Assembly: GCF_000348985.1 (NCBI RefSeq) | Contig: NC_035925.1 | Coordinates: 372,001 to 436,000, forward strand | Length of the DNA stretch: 64,000 bases | Source: Huiozyma naganishii CBS 8797 | Lineage: Eukaryota; Ascomycota; Saccharomycetes; Saccharomycetales; Saccharomycetaceae | Direction of reading: 5' to 3' | Shown: piece after piece, positions 1 through 9,900 of the stretch | Layout: each line of letters starts with the position of its first letter | How positions within the stretch are numbered: the stretch's first letter is position 1 | The notes under the pieces: model-generated | What the model was told of the DNA's origin: nothing | Seen by the model: the letters and a program-made list of their open reading frames with translations, nothing else | Database searches by the model: none | Translations under genes and position numbers: made by a program

Positions 1-542
1 TTTCCTCCTGACTGCCACAAAAGGTTCTATCTTTGTAATGCAGTTATCCCTGTTTGAGCAGGATGAGGGGGGACGGTGGGACATACTTTTGTGTCACAAA
101 TTACTAATACTGTTCATACAGGAACTGTTGGCGCAGTGGGCGCAGTGTCCGTCCAGTCAAAGTCTTGTGTATCGTTATATACGGTGTATTGCGGCCCCCC
201 AAGAGGAATGTTCGTGAGCCCGTCAGCCACTCCGACGAGTTGGTAACTTGCAAGGTAAAGAGAAGGGCGGTGTGTTTGCCATGTGAAACAAAGAACCAAC
301 CAAGGTACCTCCATACCAATCACCGGTAACTTGTTACTCCCTCCCAGCCGCACAGCCACAGCTCAATACCCTCCCTCGTCAAGTTCATATCAGCCCTCCC
401 AGGGCCATATGCTGTCGGGAGTAGGAGTCCTTGGAACAAAGCCCTAAGTAGACACCCGAACAAAGCACAACTGGTCAAGCCCTAATTATACTGGACTTTT
501 TCTCGACCAAAAAAATAATGTAAACAAAAAAGCAGAATTTTG
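1..542. other. Intergenic DNA at the left edge, no gene seen
   Basis: No supportable gene. The minus-strand open frames around 104-359 are short, overlap each other and look like no protein I know. The gene to the left lies outside the window. The right part merges into the DSE1 promoter. Confidence 0.5.
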
Positions 543-548
543 ACCAGC
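543..548 (+). promoter_or_regulatory. Ace2/Swi5-type site ACCAGC, upstream of DSE1
   Basis: ACCAGC is the core bound by the paired zinc-finger factors Ace2 and Swi5. It lies about 335 bases before the chosen DSE1 start. Two more copies in the opposite orientation follow at 664 and 698. Family knowledge: DSE1 in S. cerevisiae is a daughter-cell gene activated by Ace2. Confidence 0.55.
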
Positions 549-663
549 GGCTGAACCCAGACCACAACAACAGTGTGAATGAGCTATTGGAGGTGGCCCA
601 TCATCGTACGCAAGACTGTGGTCCTTCTTGACATGTAGTCACATTCTGTTGTAATGTTTTCAA

Positions 664-669
664 GCTGGT
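664..669 (-). promoter_or_regulatory. Second Ace2/Swi5-type site (GCTGGT on +)
   Basis: GCTGGT is the reverse complement of ACCAGC. It lies upstream of the TATA element at 730, as expected for an activator site. It falls inside the longest possible DSE1 open frame, which argues that the frame is not coding here. Confidence 0.5.
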
Positions 670-697
670 TTGTTTGTTTTCCAATCGGCAGGGGTCT

Positions 698-703
698 GCT
701 GGT
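698..703 (-). promoter_or_regulatory. Third Ace2/Swi5-type site (GCTGGT on +)
   Basis: Another GCTGGT, 34 bases from the previous copy and about 30 bases before the TATA element. Three copies within 160 bases make a chance origin less likely. Confidence 0.5.
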
Positions 704-729
704 GGGGACAAAAAATGTGACATCTTCCA

Positions 730-739
730 TATATATAAA
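730..739 (+). promoter_or_regulatory. TATA element of DSE1
   Basis: TATATATAAA lies 152 bases before the ATG at 882 and just downstream of the Ace2-type sites. The spacing fits a yeast core promoter, where initiation is usually 40-120 bases after TATA. Confidence 0.5.
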
Positions 740-881
740 CCAATGTTCATGTTGTTTTGGGATTACAAACTTCTTTTTGGGTTTCAGTAGCACTTCTGAA
801 ACCTCTTCTTGTTGGGCTTTTACTTTCTGCAACGTTTCTTATATTCCTTTAGTTGCTGTAACACCAAGTCGCTCCGGTAAT

Positions 882-2327
882 ATGCAGGCAGCAATGTTAA
901 ATTCAACCGGCATGGATAACCTTTTCAGTCCACCAGTTAGTCCCTTTGGAAAAGACCCAGTCAGAAAGAACAAAAAAATAAACTTCCATTTGAATAACCG
1001 CTGGCATCACAACTCTAGGACGAAGTTGAGATTGCCCGATGTAAGGAAAATCTCAAACGATTTCAACGATTACTACACAACGAAAAAACTAAAGTCAGAC
1101 TACTGGAGAATAAACAGCTTGAATGTTAATTCAAGCAATTCTATCCCTGTAGATTTTGACGTCAGCGGAGAATCCCTGGTCATCGGTAACGCTAGCGATA
1201 CCCAGAACTTGAACTTCTTCAAATTGGCGAGTCAGGATGATACTGCCAACTCATACCCTAAAGTTTCCTTGGCAAAGCTTCAATCGGTCACTGTGCCTGG
1301 GAAACCTATTGTGACAACGTCTTTAATTGATGGATGTACTGCGGAGCAAAGACTATTGACAGGTCATCAGGATGGCAAAGTCAATCTGATCTCAACAACG
1401 CAAAACCACTCCGAGATTGTCAAAAGATTTAACCACACAAAATACCTGAAGTCCACTTCTATGTGGGGGCCTCTAAAACACGCTGATACACCTTCCCCTG
1501 TACGACAATTGGAGGTTTGGCAAAATGATAGACAATTCGTATCTGTCATCAACGACTTGCTGTTTATTTACAGTATGGAACACACAAGGGAACCACTGTA
1601 TTTGAACAATCATACCTCCCTACAATCTGTCTCCCTTAGCAAATCCTACCCCTATATTATGATGCTGACATTGAAGGACTCTGTTGAACTACTGGACGTC
1701 AGAACACCACAGACAGTAAAATTGTATTCGCCCAATCCCGCCGACAAATTACGCTGTTGCGAGGTCATGGATACTAATCGACTTGCTGTCGGTACATCAA
1801 ACGCAATCGATATAGTAGATTGGAGAAACCCTCAAAATGATGTCATCTCACAATGTCGTGGCTCAGGGGATGCAAGGAGTTTGACACACAACTCAAAACT
1901 AAACGAATTGAGCTGTTTAGACAGGTTTGGGAATTTATCCAAGTGGGATATGACGTACGATGCACCTATTCGCACACTGAAGAACGGATTTCGTAGGACC
2001 ATCGACACAGATGGGTTCCAATGTGGTGACATCGTCGTATCACACGGTGATATTAGACAGATCAAACCTTGGGAGGGGGATAGTATTGCCACAATTGGCT
2101 TTGAAGAAGTTGGTGTGCACCGTATCGTTGAAGTAAAGAATGAAATCAACGTCTCAGAAGACGAGCACACTTATCTGAACGCTACCAGTGATACCGTGTC
2201 CATTAGTTCAGAAGATAACACAGACGTTATTTCATGGAACACAGACGTTACTACTCCCTGTAATTCCGTGCTCTCATTGGGGGAGGATAATGCATTCTCT
2301 AAATTGTACTCTTTGGGAGAACAATAG
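882..2327 (+). CDS. DSE1: Dse1-like WD-repeat protein, daughter-cell separation
   Basis: The product (481 residues) resembles S. cerevisiae Dse1, a daughter-cell cortex protein with WD-type repeats, linked to septum degradation and cell separation. It is shorter than the S. cerevisiae protein (about 573). Degenerate WD-like segments are visible near residues 158 (LTGHQDGKVNL), 270 (LLDVRTP) and 311 (IVDWRNP). The N terminus has a PPVSPF segment followed by a basic KINFHLNNRWH stretch. The frame is open back to an ATG at 654, but the Ace2-type sites and TATA box lie inside that extension, so I chose the ATG at 882; 894 is also possible. It is convergent with YCK3, as expected from the S. cerevisiae neighbours YER124C and YER123W, which supports the identity. 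The family assignment is fairly sure, the start less so. Confidence 0.8.
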   Translation: MQAAMLNSTGMDNLFSPPVSPFGKDPVRKNKKINFHLNNRWHHNSRTKLRLPDVRKISNDFNDYYTTKKLKSDYWRINSLNVNSSNSIPVDFDVSGESLVIGNASDTQNLNFFKLASQDDTANSYPKVSLAKLQSVTVPGKPIVTTSLIDGCTAEQRLLTGHQDGKVNLISTTQNHSEIVKRFNHTKYLKSTSMWGPLKHADTPSPVRQLEVWQNDRQFVSVINDLLFIYSMEHTREPLYLNNHTSLQSVSLSKSYPYIMMLTLKDSVELLDVRTPQTVKLYSPNPADKLRCCEVMDTNRLAVGTSNAIDIVDWRNPQNDVISQCRGSGDARSLTHNSKLNELSCLDRFGNLSKWDMTYDAPIRTLKNGFRRTIDTDGFQCGDIVVSHGDIRQIKPWEGDSIATIGFEEVGVHRIVEVKNEINVSEDEHTYLNATSDTVSISSEDNTDVISWNTDVTTPCNSVLSLGEDNAFSKLYSLGEQ

Positions 2328-2427
2328 TTTTTCGAAGATAGTATGCATGTCCTTCACAATTTTCGTCTTAATTATCATTCTTAAACAGCGGGCAAATAGT
2401 TAAATACCTTCAATAGCATATTTTGGT

Positions 2428-2525
2428 ACAGTTGATTCTGAAAGAAGTACGATACAGCAATCAATGCAATATAAATACAGTTGATTTTGAAAGAAGTACG
2501 ATACAGCAATCAATGCAATATAAAT
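2428..2525. repeat. Tandem duplication, two 49-base units
   Basis: Two head-to-tail copies (2428-2476 and 2477-2525) differ by about one base, and a third copy starts (ACAGTT) after them. They lie between the convergent stops of DSE1 and YCK3. Each unit ends in an AT-rich AATATAAAT stretch that could act in 3'-end formation. Near identity suggests a recent slip or duplication. Confidence 0.85.
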
Positions 2526-2608
2526 ACAGTTCGTTCTTGTTCCCTATTTATAAAAATTAAAGAAAAATGCAATGAATAAATAAGAATAAAGAAAATGACG
2601 ACAGCCCA

Positions 2609-4075
2609 TCAACACCAAGAACAGCAGAATATCTTGGAACAAATTCCCCCGGTTCTACTGTTACCAGAACCACTTTCCTGGTAATTAGCATAGTTGTCGC
2701 TGTTGAACCGGGATTGGTTCTGTTGTTGCTGATAGTTGGGGTTGAGATCGTTATTCTTACCTTGAGGAATATACCTTGGACCACGAGAATTATCTGTGCT
2801 ATTACCATTAAGTTTTCCCATAGAATTGTACGTCTTCGACGACGACTTGATGTATCGTTGGGGTGCCTGCCTTTGTGACGATGACTGAAGTCGACCTGAC
2901 GAATTATACACATCGTTGGCCGACGACGCGACGTTGCCTTGTGAGTAGTTGTTTGACTCATCCGTGTTCCTGTTGGCCGTGTGATTGTTGTTTGTGATGG
3001 GCGGCTGCGCTGATTTTTTGTTTGGTGCCTTGTCATTGGCACCGTGTCTTGGAGCAGGGTTCCCGTACCCATGCAGATTAGCCCTTTTATTAATAGTAAT
3101 ATCCCATCCTTTCCCATTGTTCAAGTCCATCCAATCGTAGTGATTATCATCCTGCAAATTTTGTCCCTCCAAAACGTCGTCCATCAACTGTATTAAGTAA
3201 TCATAATCGGGTTCCTCCTCAAATTTCAAAGCTCGTACGTATTTCAAATAGGTGGCAAACTCTGAGGGTAAGGAATTGTTCATTAAAAGATCTGATGGAT
3301 TTAGTTTCTGTTTTGTGAGTCCGATTTTCTCATATTTCAGCTTGTTATTGGGAGCCTTTAAACCTTGCCACGGTAAGGATCCCCTCAGGAAGTAAAAAAA
3401 CACATGGCCCAGCGACTCTAAGTCGTCTCTTCTCGACTGTTCCCTTCCAAAATGTGTGTTTATTGACATGTAACGAGCTGTACCACTTAACGACTTCCTT
3501 TCCCTGTAAGGGATGTGCTGCTTCGATCTCGGATCCCTATACTGTTTAGCCATCCCAAAGTCGACCATATAAATTAGATTTGGATCGCCATGGGCACTCT
3601 TTGTCGTGTATTTGGATTTGTGACCCATAAGTTGAAACTGTGATATCAGAAAATTATCCGGTTTGATGTCTCTATAAATTAGATCCCGCTCATGGATTTC
3701 GCGTATCCTGCGTATCATCTGCTTAGCGATTAAGCAAGTCGTCTTCACAGAAAACTTCCTGCCGCACCATTCAAACAAGTCTTCCAGCGACGGCCCTAGC
3801 AAATCAATGACCAATACATTGTGCATCCCCTCCTGACCGTAATAGTAAGCATGTGGGATACCCTCGCTGTCGTTCAAAATACGGTACGCTCTAAACTCGT
3901 CTCTCAATTGGGGAGCATCAGAATTTCTCGGTTCAAACTTGATAGCAACAGGGTCACGCTGGTGATCATTCAGTATATTCTCACCTTCAAAAATAACACC
4001 GAAAGAGCCTTCGCCTATTTTGGAACCCAATGCATAATGTATACCTACTATGTGTCTTTGGTGTTGACGTGACAT
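2609..4075 (-). CDS. YCK3: Yck3-type casein kinase I, vacuolar/endosomal
   Basis: This is a casein kinase I of 488 residues (S. cerevisiae Yck3 about 524). Seen: the glycine loop IGEGSFGVIFEG (20-31), lysine 46 in AIKFE, the catalytic loop YRDIKPDN (134-141) with Asp136, and DFG at 172-174. After the kinase domain comes a long Asn/Ser/Gln-rich tail ending in a cysteine-rich CSKIFCCSWC. Family knowledge: Yck3 is the isoform placed on vacuole membranes by C-terminal palmitoylation through the AP-3 route, and it phosphorylates HOPS (Vps41) and other fusion factors. The terminal Cys cluster rather than a CC pair, and the neighbour DSE1, both favour Yck3 over Yck1/2. The start is the first ATG, directly before the conserved N terminus. 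Confidence 0.9.
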   Translation of the reverse strand: MSRQHQRHIVGIHYALGSKIGEGSFGVIFEGENILNDHQRDPVAIKFEPRNSDAPQLRDEFRAYRILNDSEGIPHAYYYGQEGMHNVLVIDLLGPSLEDLFEWCGRKFSVKTTCLIAKQMIRRIREIHERDLIYRDIKPDNFLISQFQLMGHKSKYTTKSAHGDPNLIYMVDFGMAKQYRDPRSKQHIPYRERKSLSGTARYMSINTHFGREQSRRDDLESLGHVFFYFLRGSLPWQGLKAPNNKLKYEKIGLTKQKLNPSDLLMNNSLPSEFATYLKYVRALKFEEEPDYDYLIQLMDDVLEGQNLQDDNHYDWMDLNNGKGWDITINKRANLHGYGNPAPRHGANDKAPNKKSAQPPITNNNHTANRNTDESNNYSQGNVASSANDVYNSSGRLQSSSQRQAPQRYIKSSSKTYNSMGKLNGNSTDNSRGPRYIPQGKNNDLNPNYQQQQNQSRFNSDNYANYQESGSGNSRTGGICSKIFCCSWC

Positions 4076-4376
4076 TTGAACATGTAAGTAACTGCAAAGT
4101 CAACCTCCCCTCCTAAAAAAATAAAAGATAAACGCACACAGAAACGAGAAGAAAACGAAAATAAAGGAAGGAAATAGAAAATAACAGGCCCGCCCTATAT
4201 ATTCCCCCTAGTTAAACTTGTCGGTTGCACTTTCCTCTTGTCAACGACGCAGTATATGTGTCTCTGTGTCTGTGTTTTCTCACTTGCTGCTCACAGACAG
4301 TGAAATTTTTTTGATATATTTGGATATACATTTTTGGTGTCATTTTTCGTTCTTTTCATTTAATTTTCTTGCAACG

Positions 4377-4427
4377 ATGACTGACATCGTTTGCGACGAC
4401 AACTTAGTTGATGCAAAATTCGATTGA
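4377..4427 (+). other. Possible 16-codon upstream frame in the EAF3 leader
   Basis: An ATG at 4377 opens a 16-codon acidic frame ending in TGA at 4425, 109 bases before the EAF3 ATG. It is in a different frame from EAF3 and follows a T-rich stretch typical of yeast start regions. Whether it is in the transcript cannot be seen. Confidence 0.3.
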
Positions 4428-4535
4428 ACCTTCCAGACGCAACTGGCCTCGTGAGGATTTAGTTATTTGATTACGATTCTGGACTGTTACGTCGCACCAG
4501 CTCAGTGTTCTTTTTTCACCTTATCTGGTACCGAA

Positions 4536-5627
4536 ATGGATTTGAAAGTTGGTGGAAAATGTTTGGCGTTCCACGGACCGTTGCTCTACGAGGCCAAAGT
4601 GTTGAAGATTTGGGATGCTAACTCGCGGACGGTTATTCAAAATGAGGAAGGACGGCAGGACGAGATTGAGGAGGAGGAAAACTTGCCCAGCGAGCAATTG
4701 AAGGCTCAGGATTGCTATTTTATTCACTATCAAGGGTGGAAATCCACGTGGGACGAGTGGATTGGACTGGATCGGATCAAAGAGTATAACGCTGCCAACA
4801 ACCAAATACGGAAAGATTTGGTGCAAGCAGCAAAAGAGGCGAAGAAGCAAGATCAGAAGAAGAAAAAAGCTGCTGCTGCAACAGGGACAGCTGCTGGTAA
4901 TAATCTGACTGGGGCCAATGGGTCTGGGAGAAGAAAGCGGGGTGATACCCCACCCACGCAACCTTCGCAATCTTCAGGTCCACAGTCTCAAAGTCAAAGT
5001 AATTATCATCAATCTGTGAAACAAGAACCCAAATCTAACGGTACTGGAGGGGGTCAAACACATACCAATATGACGCAGTTTGATATAGTCCAGCCCAAGA
5101 TTACGCTCCATATTCCTAACAAACTAAAATGTAAGCTGGTCGATGACTGGGAATATATCACAAAGAATAAACAGATCCTGAGTATACCGAGTAACATAAG
5201 CATTAATAAAGTCCTAAAAGATTATGCGCAGGATCTACTAGAAGAGTCTGATATCAGCTTGGTGGAGAGTGCCCAATCTGAGGAATTTATTGCGGGGATA
5301 AGACAATATTTCCAAGCCAGTCTACCTCGCTTCTTACTTTACCGATTGGAACGATTACAATATGAGGAGATGCTTGCCAAAACGCCTCCAAAGTTAAACC
5401 GCGACGATCTATGTGAAGTGTACGGACCCATCCATTTACTACGATTAATGAGCGTTCTGCCGGAGTTAGTCGCATCCACAACGATGGACCAGCAGAGCTG
5501 TCAATTGATAATCTCTCAATGTGAGAACTTACTCCTGTGGATGACAATGCATATAAATGAACTATTCTGTCAGAGTAACTACGTGAACACGTCAAGTCAG
5601 TACGAAGGTGTTGCTCTGGGATTATGA
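4536..5627 (+). CDS. EAF3: Eaf3-like chromodomain/MRG protein (NuA4 and Rpd3S)
   Basis: 363 residues (S. cerevisiae Eaf3 about 401). The N terminus carries a chromo-barrel domain (about 1-95) with GWKSTWDEWI, the part that reads methylated H3K36 in this family. A Lys/Ala-rich, then Ser/Gln-rich linker follows, and the C-terminal half (about 180-363) is an MRG domain (LPRFLLYRLERLQYEEM, CEVYGPIHLLRL). Family knowledge: the subunit is shared by the NuA4 acetyltransferase and the Rpd3S deacetylase, suppressing internal transcription. The reading frame is open further upstream without ATG; the ATG at 4536 starts the conserved MDLKVGGKCLAFHGP. It is co-oriented with the YPR022C-like gene, as in S. 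cerevisiae. Confidence 0.92.
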   Translation: MDLKVGGKCLAFHGPLLYEAKVLKIWDANSRTVIQNEEGRQDEIEEEENLPSEQLKAQDCYFIHYQGWKSTWDEWIGLDRIKEYNAANNQIRKDLVQAAKEAKKQDQKKKKAAAATGTAAGNNLTGANGSGRRKRGDTPPTQPSQSSGPQSQSQSNYHQSVKQEPKSNGTGGGQTHTNMTQFDIVQPKITLHIPNKLKCKLVDDWEYITKNKQILSIPSNISINKVLKDYAQDLLEESDISLVESAQSEEFIAGIRQYFQASLPRFLLYRLERLQYEEMLAKTPPKLNRDDLCEVYGPIHLLRLMSVLPELVASTTMDQQSCQLIISQCENLLLWMTMHINELFCQSNYVNTSSQYEGVALGL

Positions 5628-6968
5628 TATACCTTCCATATTGTATACTTTACTCATTGTAGATAGGATAATAAAAGTAATACTGGACCACTAATATAAG
5701 ACAGCTAGAGCACGCGACAAGACCGTTTTCTTAGTAAAATGCTATGAAATTTTATTATGTTTTGCTGATGAAATGTTACGCCTGGTATATACTTTTTTCT
5801 CTAATGCAAGATCATAATTCTTGTTTGACTTATGGTGACTTGAGGTCTCTGAGATTGTTTTCTCACCCCTCCTCTTCTGACTCGCTCTCTCTCCTCATCA
5901 TAGGTCTAAAGTGCATCTAAAATGTATACTTACTTCCAAACACTTTATGGAAAGAAGGGAAAGGAAAAAACGACATCAATTGGGTATGAGCAAGAGCGTC
6001 AGCGTTTCATACTTTACAATTTTTATTGTTCCCCCTCACTGCTCATAGAACCGTCGCGCACTAAAATATTCCAAATTGAGAAACTACCATTGTATTCGTG
6101 CATGGTCTAATGGTGCCTTCTACATGTTTCCACAGAAGCAAGAATTAAGTTTTGCTGCATGATTTGTACGCTGACCAGAAAAAAATTCGGTAAAATCGAC
6201 ACAACGAGAGGGAAATGACCTTTTTATTCGTTATACGTTACACAGTTATAGGCCATTCCCTCTGTTAATAATGCGGTGCACACAAAACTTGCATACGACA
6301 GAAGAGGGGAGGAACAAGTCCATTGTGCATTGTCAAGCTACTAAATATAATGCATGGGACTCTCTACGAGTTCCTCCTGTCTAGAATAAAAAACCCTCCG
6401 ACAAAACGCAAAGAGAGACCAGTTTACGAACAACTTTGAACTGGTTGCAGCAGCTGCTAGTTCTTTGTATTTGCTTACTGTATTAAGTGTCTCCGTTCGT
6501 TATTGTTTAGTTGTTCCTTAAAATCTCCTTCTTTCGTTTCGTATTTTTTTTCATTCCCTCCTGGCCGACTTAGGTACAGAAAAGTTAATCGTCCGGTTGG
6601 GAGCAACTTGGCCGGTATTTTGAGCTCCAAGTATTCTGACTCCTATTGATTAAAGGAGCGGGGGGTTGTAGTTCTCTGTTTTTTTACTCTCGTTTTCTTC
6701 CCAGTGGTATACTTATTTTCTATACATTTAATCTATTTGTTTTCGTTTTTTTTTAAAAATTAGATATCTTATAGGATAGCAAAACTTTCCACTGGTATCC
6801 TTCAAAGATATTATAGGCCGCTACTGAACTATTGTTCTACGCTTTCCTCTAGTCTTTTTAGATTCTCTCTGAAATATTTGCGAAAAAAAATTCTCGGATA
6901 ATTTGTCCAAAAGCGCAGTGCATGTTGGAAACTTGTTCCAGTTTTTTCTTGCTAAATACAGAACTCAC
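5628..6968. other. 1.3-kb intergenic region before the YPR022C-like gene
   Basis: No gene is supported. The 62-codon frame at 5922-6110 looks non-coding. The right half is rich in C/T and T runs (about 6480-6900), a common composition for yeast promoters and leaders. Its length suggests complex regulation of the zinc-finger gene. Confidence 0.5.
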
Positions 6969-9900
6969 ATGGGAACTTTAGAAAATATGAGCTTAAATAC
7001 TAGTATGCCAACAGGTTCGCGTGAATCAGATTCTCCCGGTGATCAGAGGCTCGATATTGGTGACGGTGCCTTGCAGACCGGTAATACATTCATGCCTGAC
7101 GAGAAAAACACGATTGATATAAAAAAGGAGAACGACGACACCGATCTTCCTGAGGATGGAACTTCGGTAGACAGGTATGTTTGTCCTCACCCTGATTGTA
7201 ATAAGACATTCTCGAGACAGGAGCATTTGGCTAGGCACAAATTGAACCACTGGCCAAAAGAAATATTCAGGTGTCCATACGTTTTCCCAAACACAGATAT
7301 CAGATGCAACAAAACATTTGTGAGGAAGGATCTGCTTGGAAGACATGCGAAAAGGCACGCCAAGGAGAAAAACAGACTTCATAAAAAGAGTATACCGCAT
7401 CCCTCCGAAGAAGTTGTACCTTCAACAAATAATGAGGCGAGAGCACCGGTACCGACACTCAACAAAATAGGGAAGGCCGGTGCCGTTAATGTCAATCCTA
7501 ATACAGATTCATCGAACTACAACCAGTTCTTCGACTGGCTATTTGATAAAGACCAACAGAAGACGTTCTCGCAACATCCTCCTTCCCAACAGCACAAGAG
7601 TGGAGACCACGACAAGCAATCTAATGATAACTCGAATCTTAGTAATGTGGTTTTCTCCTCTTCCTCGTATTCTGCATCTCCAGTCAATCCAACAACAGCT
7701 TCCTATAGTGCTCATTCTCCGATGGGACGTAACGTGACCTCGCTACCGGCAAGTATACAGCAGTCACCCCGAATGCAACCAGAGGGAACCTATATAGATA
7801 GCCAGCAGAATCATGGTGTCCAAGTACCGCAACATTTGCAACACCAACAACAGATCGAACAGCTGCAAGGACAGCATATTAAACTGTCTTTCCCACCTAT
7901 AGACACGAGAACAGACGCGGTACCTCCCCCGAGGCAGCCCAACTTTACATCTCTTCAAGCACCCTCTTTTCGTGAACCTCCAATTCCATTACAACAACGC
8001 CAACAACACATCCCGCCGGTAGCCTCACTACCTAATACACCCACTACTAATACTATCAATGTTATGGCTGATAATGGAGTTTACAAGCACAGTAATTTTT
8101 TTTCTATTGACTATATGACGTCAGATCCTTTGCAGAACTTTATGCAGGAGCTTGCAGCTTCGAACCAGCAAACTAGCGGTACTGATAAGAGTGTACTGTC
8201 AGGAAGTTCGTCGTGTGCAGGGGTGTCTCCGCCTATAAACGCGAATGAAGACATCGATACGTCTACGGTTAATAAAGCCCTAAGCTCCATTCCAACAACA
8301 GCTCTTTCATCGATGTCAACGACAAGATCAAATACAGACTCTAATTTTACTACGAAGTCTGACAAGCTCCCAGATCAAGTCCCAAGCGTACCATCTCAAT
8401 CAAGGAAAGAAGTTTTTCCCCGAGCACCTACCAAATTTGTGGATAGTGGAAAGAGCAGTGTCAGAGATAATCTCCTGGTTCAAAAATCGAACATTAACGA
8501 ACTCAAGAAACAAACGGAGCCATCATCGCATATACATAAAAAACAGAAGTCAAATAAAAATGGGAGTGTGAACCGAACAAATTTGAGGGGTGTCGCCAAT
8601 AGACAAAAACTACTGGAGTCGATGCGGTATATACCGTCTATATTTTTTCGTGATCCAGCTACCAAATACAATATTTCACAAGAGAAATGTCAGGAGCTGT
8701 TTGAATTTATCCCTGAATTACGGTTCATCCCAAAAGAAAAGCTGAAAATTTCGTTGAAATCGTTCTGGGAGAATTTTCAACCTCTGTATGGTCTATTACA
8801 CAAGCCTTCCTTCAACATTGAGAAACAGCCGCCAATTCTTATTTTAACAATTATTATGACAGGTGCAAGTTTTTTGGGACCATCATACCGTGAAGAAATT
8901 TCAGACACAATATGTGGGCCTTTACGATGGGTTATTTTCTCACACCCGGATTTTCAACCCCCATCACGAACGTATATCATCCAGTCTTTATTGCTTTTGG
9001 AGTCGTATGAAAAGACGTCTACCAATAGATACCTGCATGAAAGATCATACTTGCATCACGGTACAACAATTCAACTACTAAGGCGAACACCCTCCCTTGG
9101 TGGACACCCCTTGAGAGATAAGGGGAAGCACGACAGAAAGGAGGAGAAATTTGATGAATTGAAAGATGTGTTTTTGAGATGGGTTGAGTTCGAGAGTCTA
9201 AAACGTGTCGCATTCTTGGTGTTCTACATGGATGTCAGTCATGCTGTTGTTTTTGGTTATTTAAACCTGTTCATTAGCTTTAGACAGGTGCAGCTCGAAC
9301 TACCGTGTCCGGACAAAATATGGGAGAGTTACGAACTGAGTTTTGAAATTCTTCAAGAGTTTGGGTTTGGCACGAGGGACGATGAGGATAACAGCCAAAC
9401 ATTTTTGCAAGCCTTGAAAACGCTAATAAAGGATGTACTGAATATGATGAGGGGTGACTCCTCTACGGAGACTGATAGCACAGATCACGCTGAAGATGTA
9501 TCGAAACATTACTACATGCAAAGTATTATAGGGAAAAAAATCATGCTTGGAGGATTACTTTCAGTTATGTTCCAGTGTCAAGAGGAAAATGATGACCCAA
9601 TTTTTACCAACATCTTAACAGAAGGTCCCTATGAACATGATATTACCTGGAGAGAGATCCTATCATTTGCCATAAATTATTGGCTTTTCGAAATCCAAGG
9701 TGACTGCAACAAGATGAAAAATTGCTACATGCCAAGCTATGTGCTCGATGACCCCGAGTTGGACGGTTCGAATGAAGATGATCTGAAGGTAGTCAGATGG
9801 ACCAGGAATGACGCAGACTGTAAAATACCGGTGTACCACATGGCGCAAATTGCGCTCCGAATATTCCACCATGACTATTACATTATAGCAGGCATACCAT

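Noticed and set aside
654..881. N-terminal extension of DSE1 by 76 codons
   Set aside because: The segment holds two Ace2-type sites and the TATA box and has a Phe/Ser/Cys-rich translation unlike the family.
2557..3117. 186-codon minus frame inside YCK3
   Set aside because: Shadow of the YCK3 low-complexity tail in another frame.
6095..6170. tRNA-like GGTCTAATGG near 6103
   Set aside because: No B box (GGTTCGANTCC) and no foldable acceptor stem.
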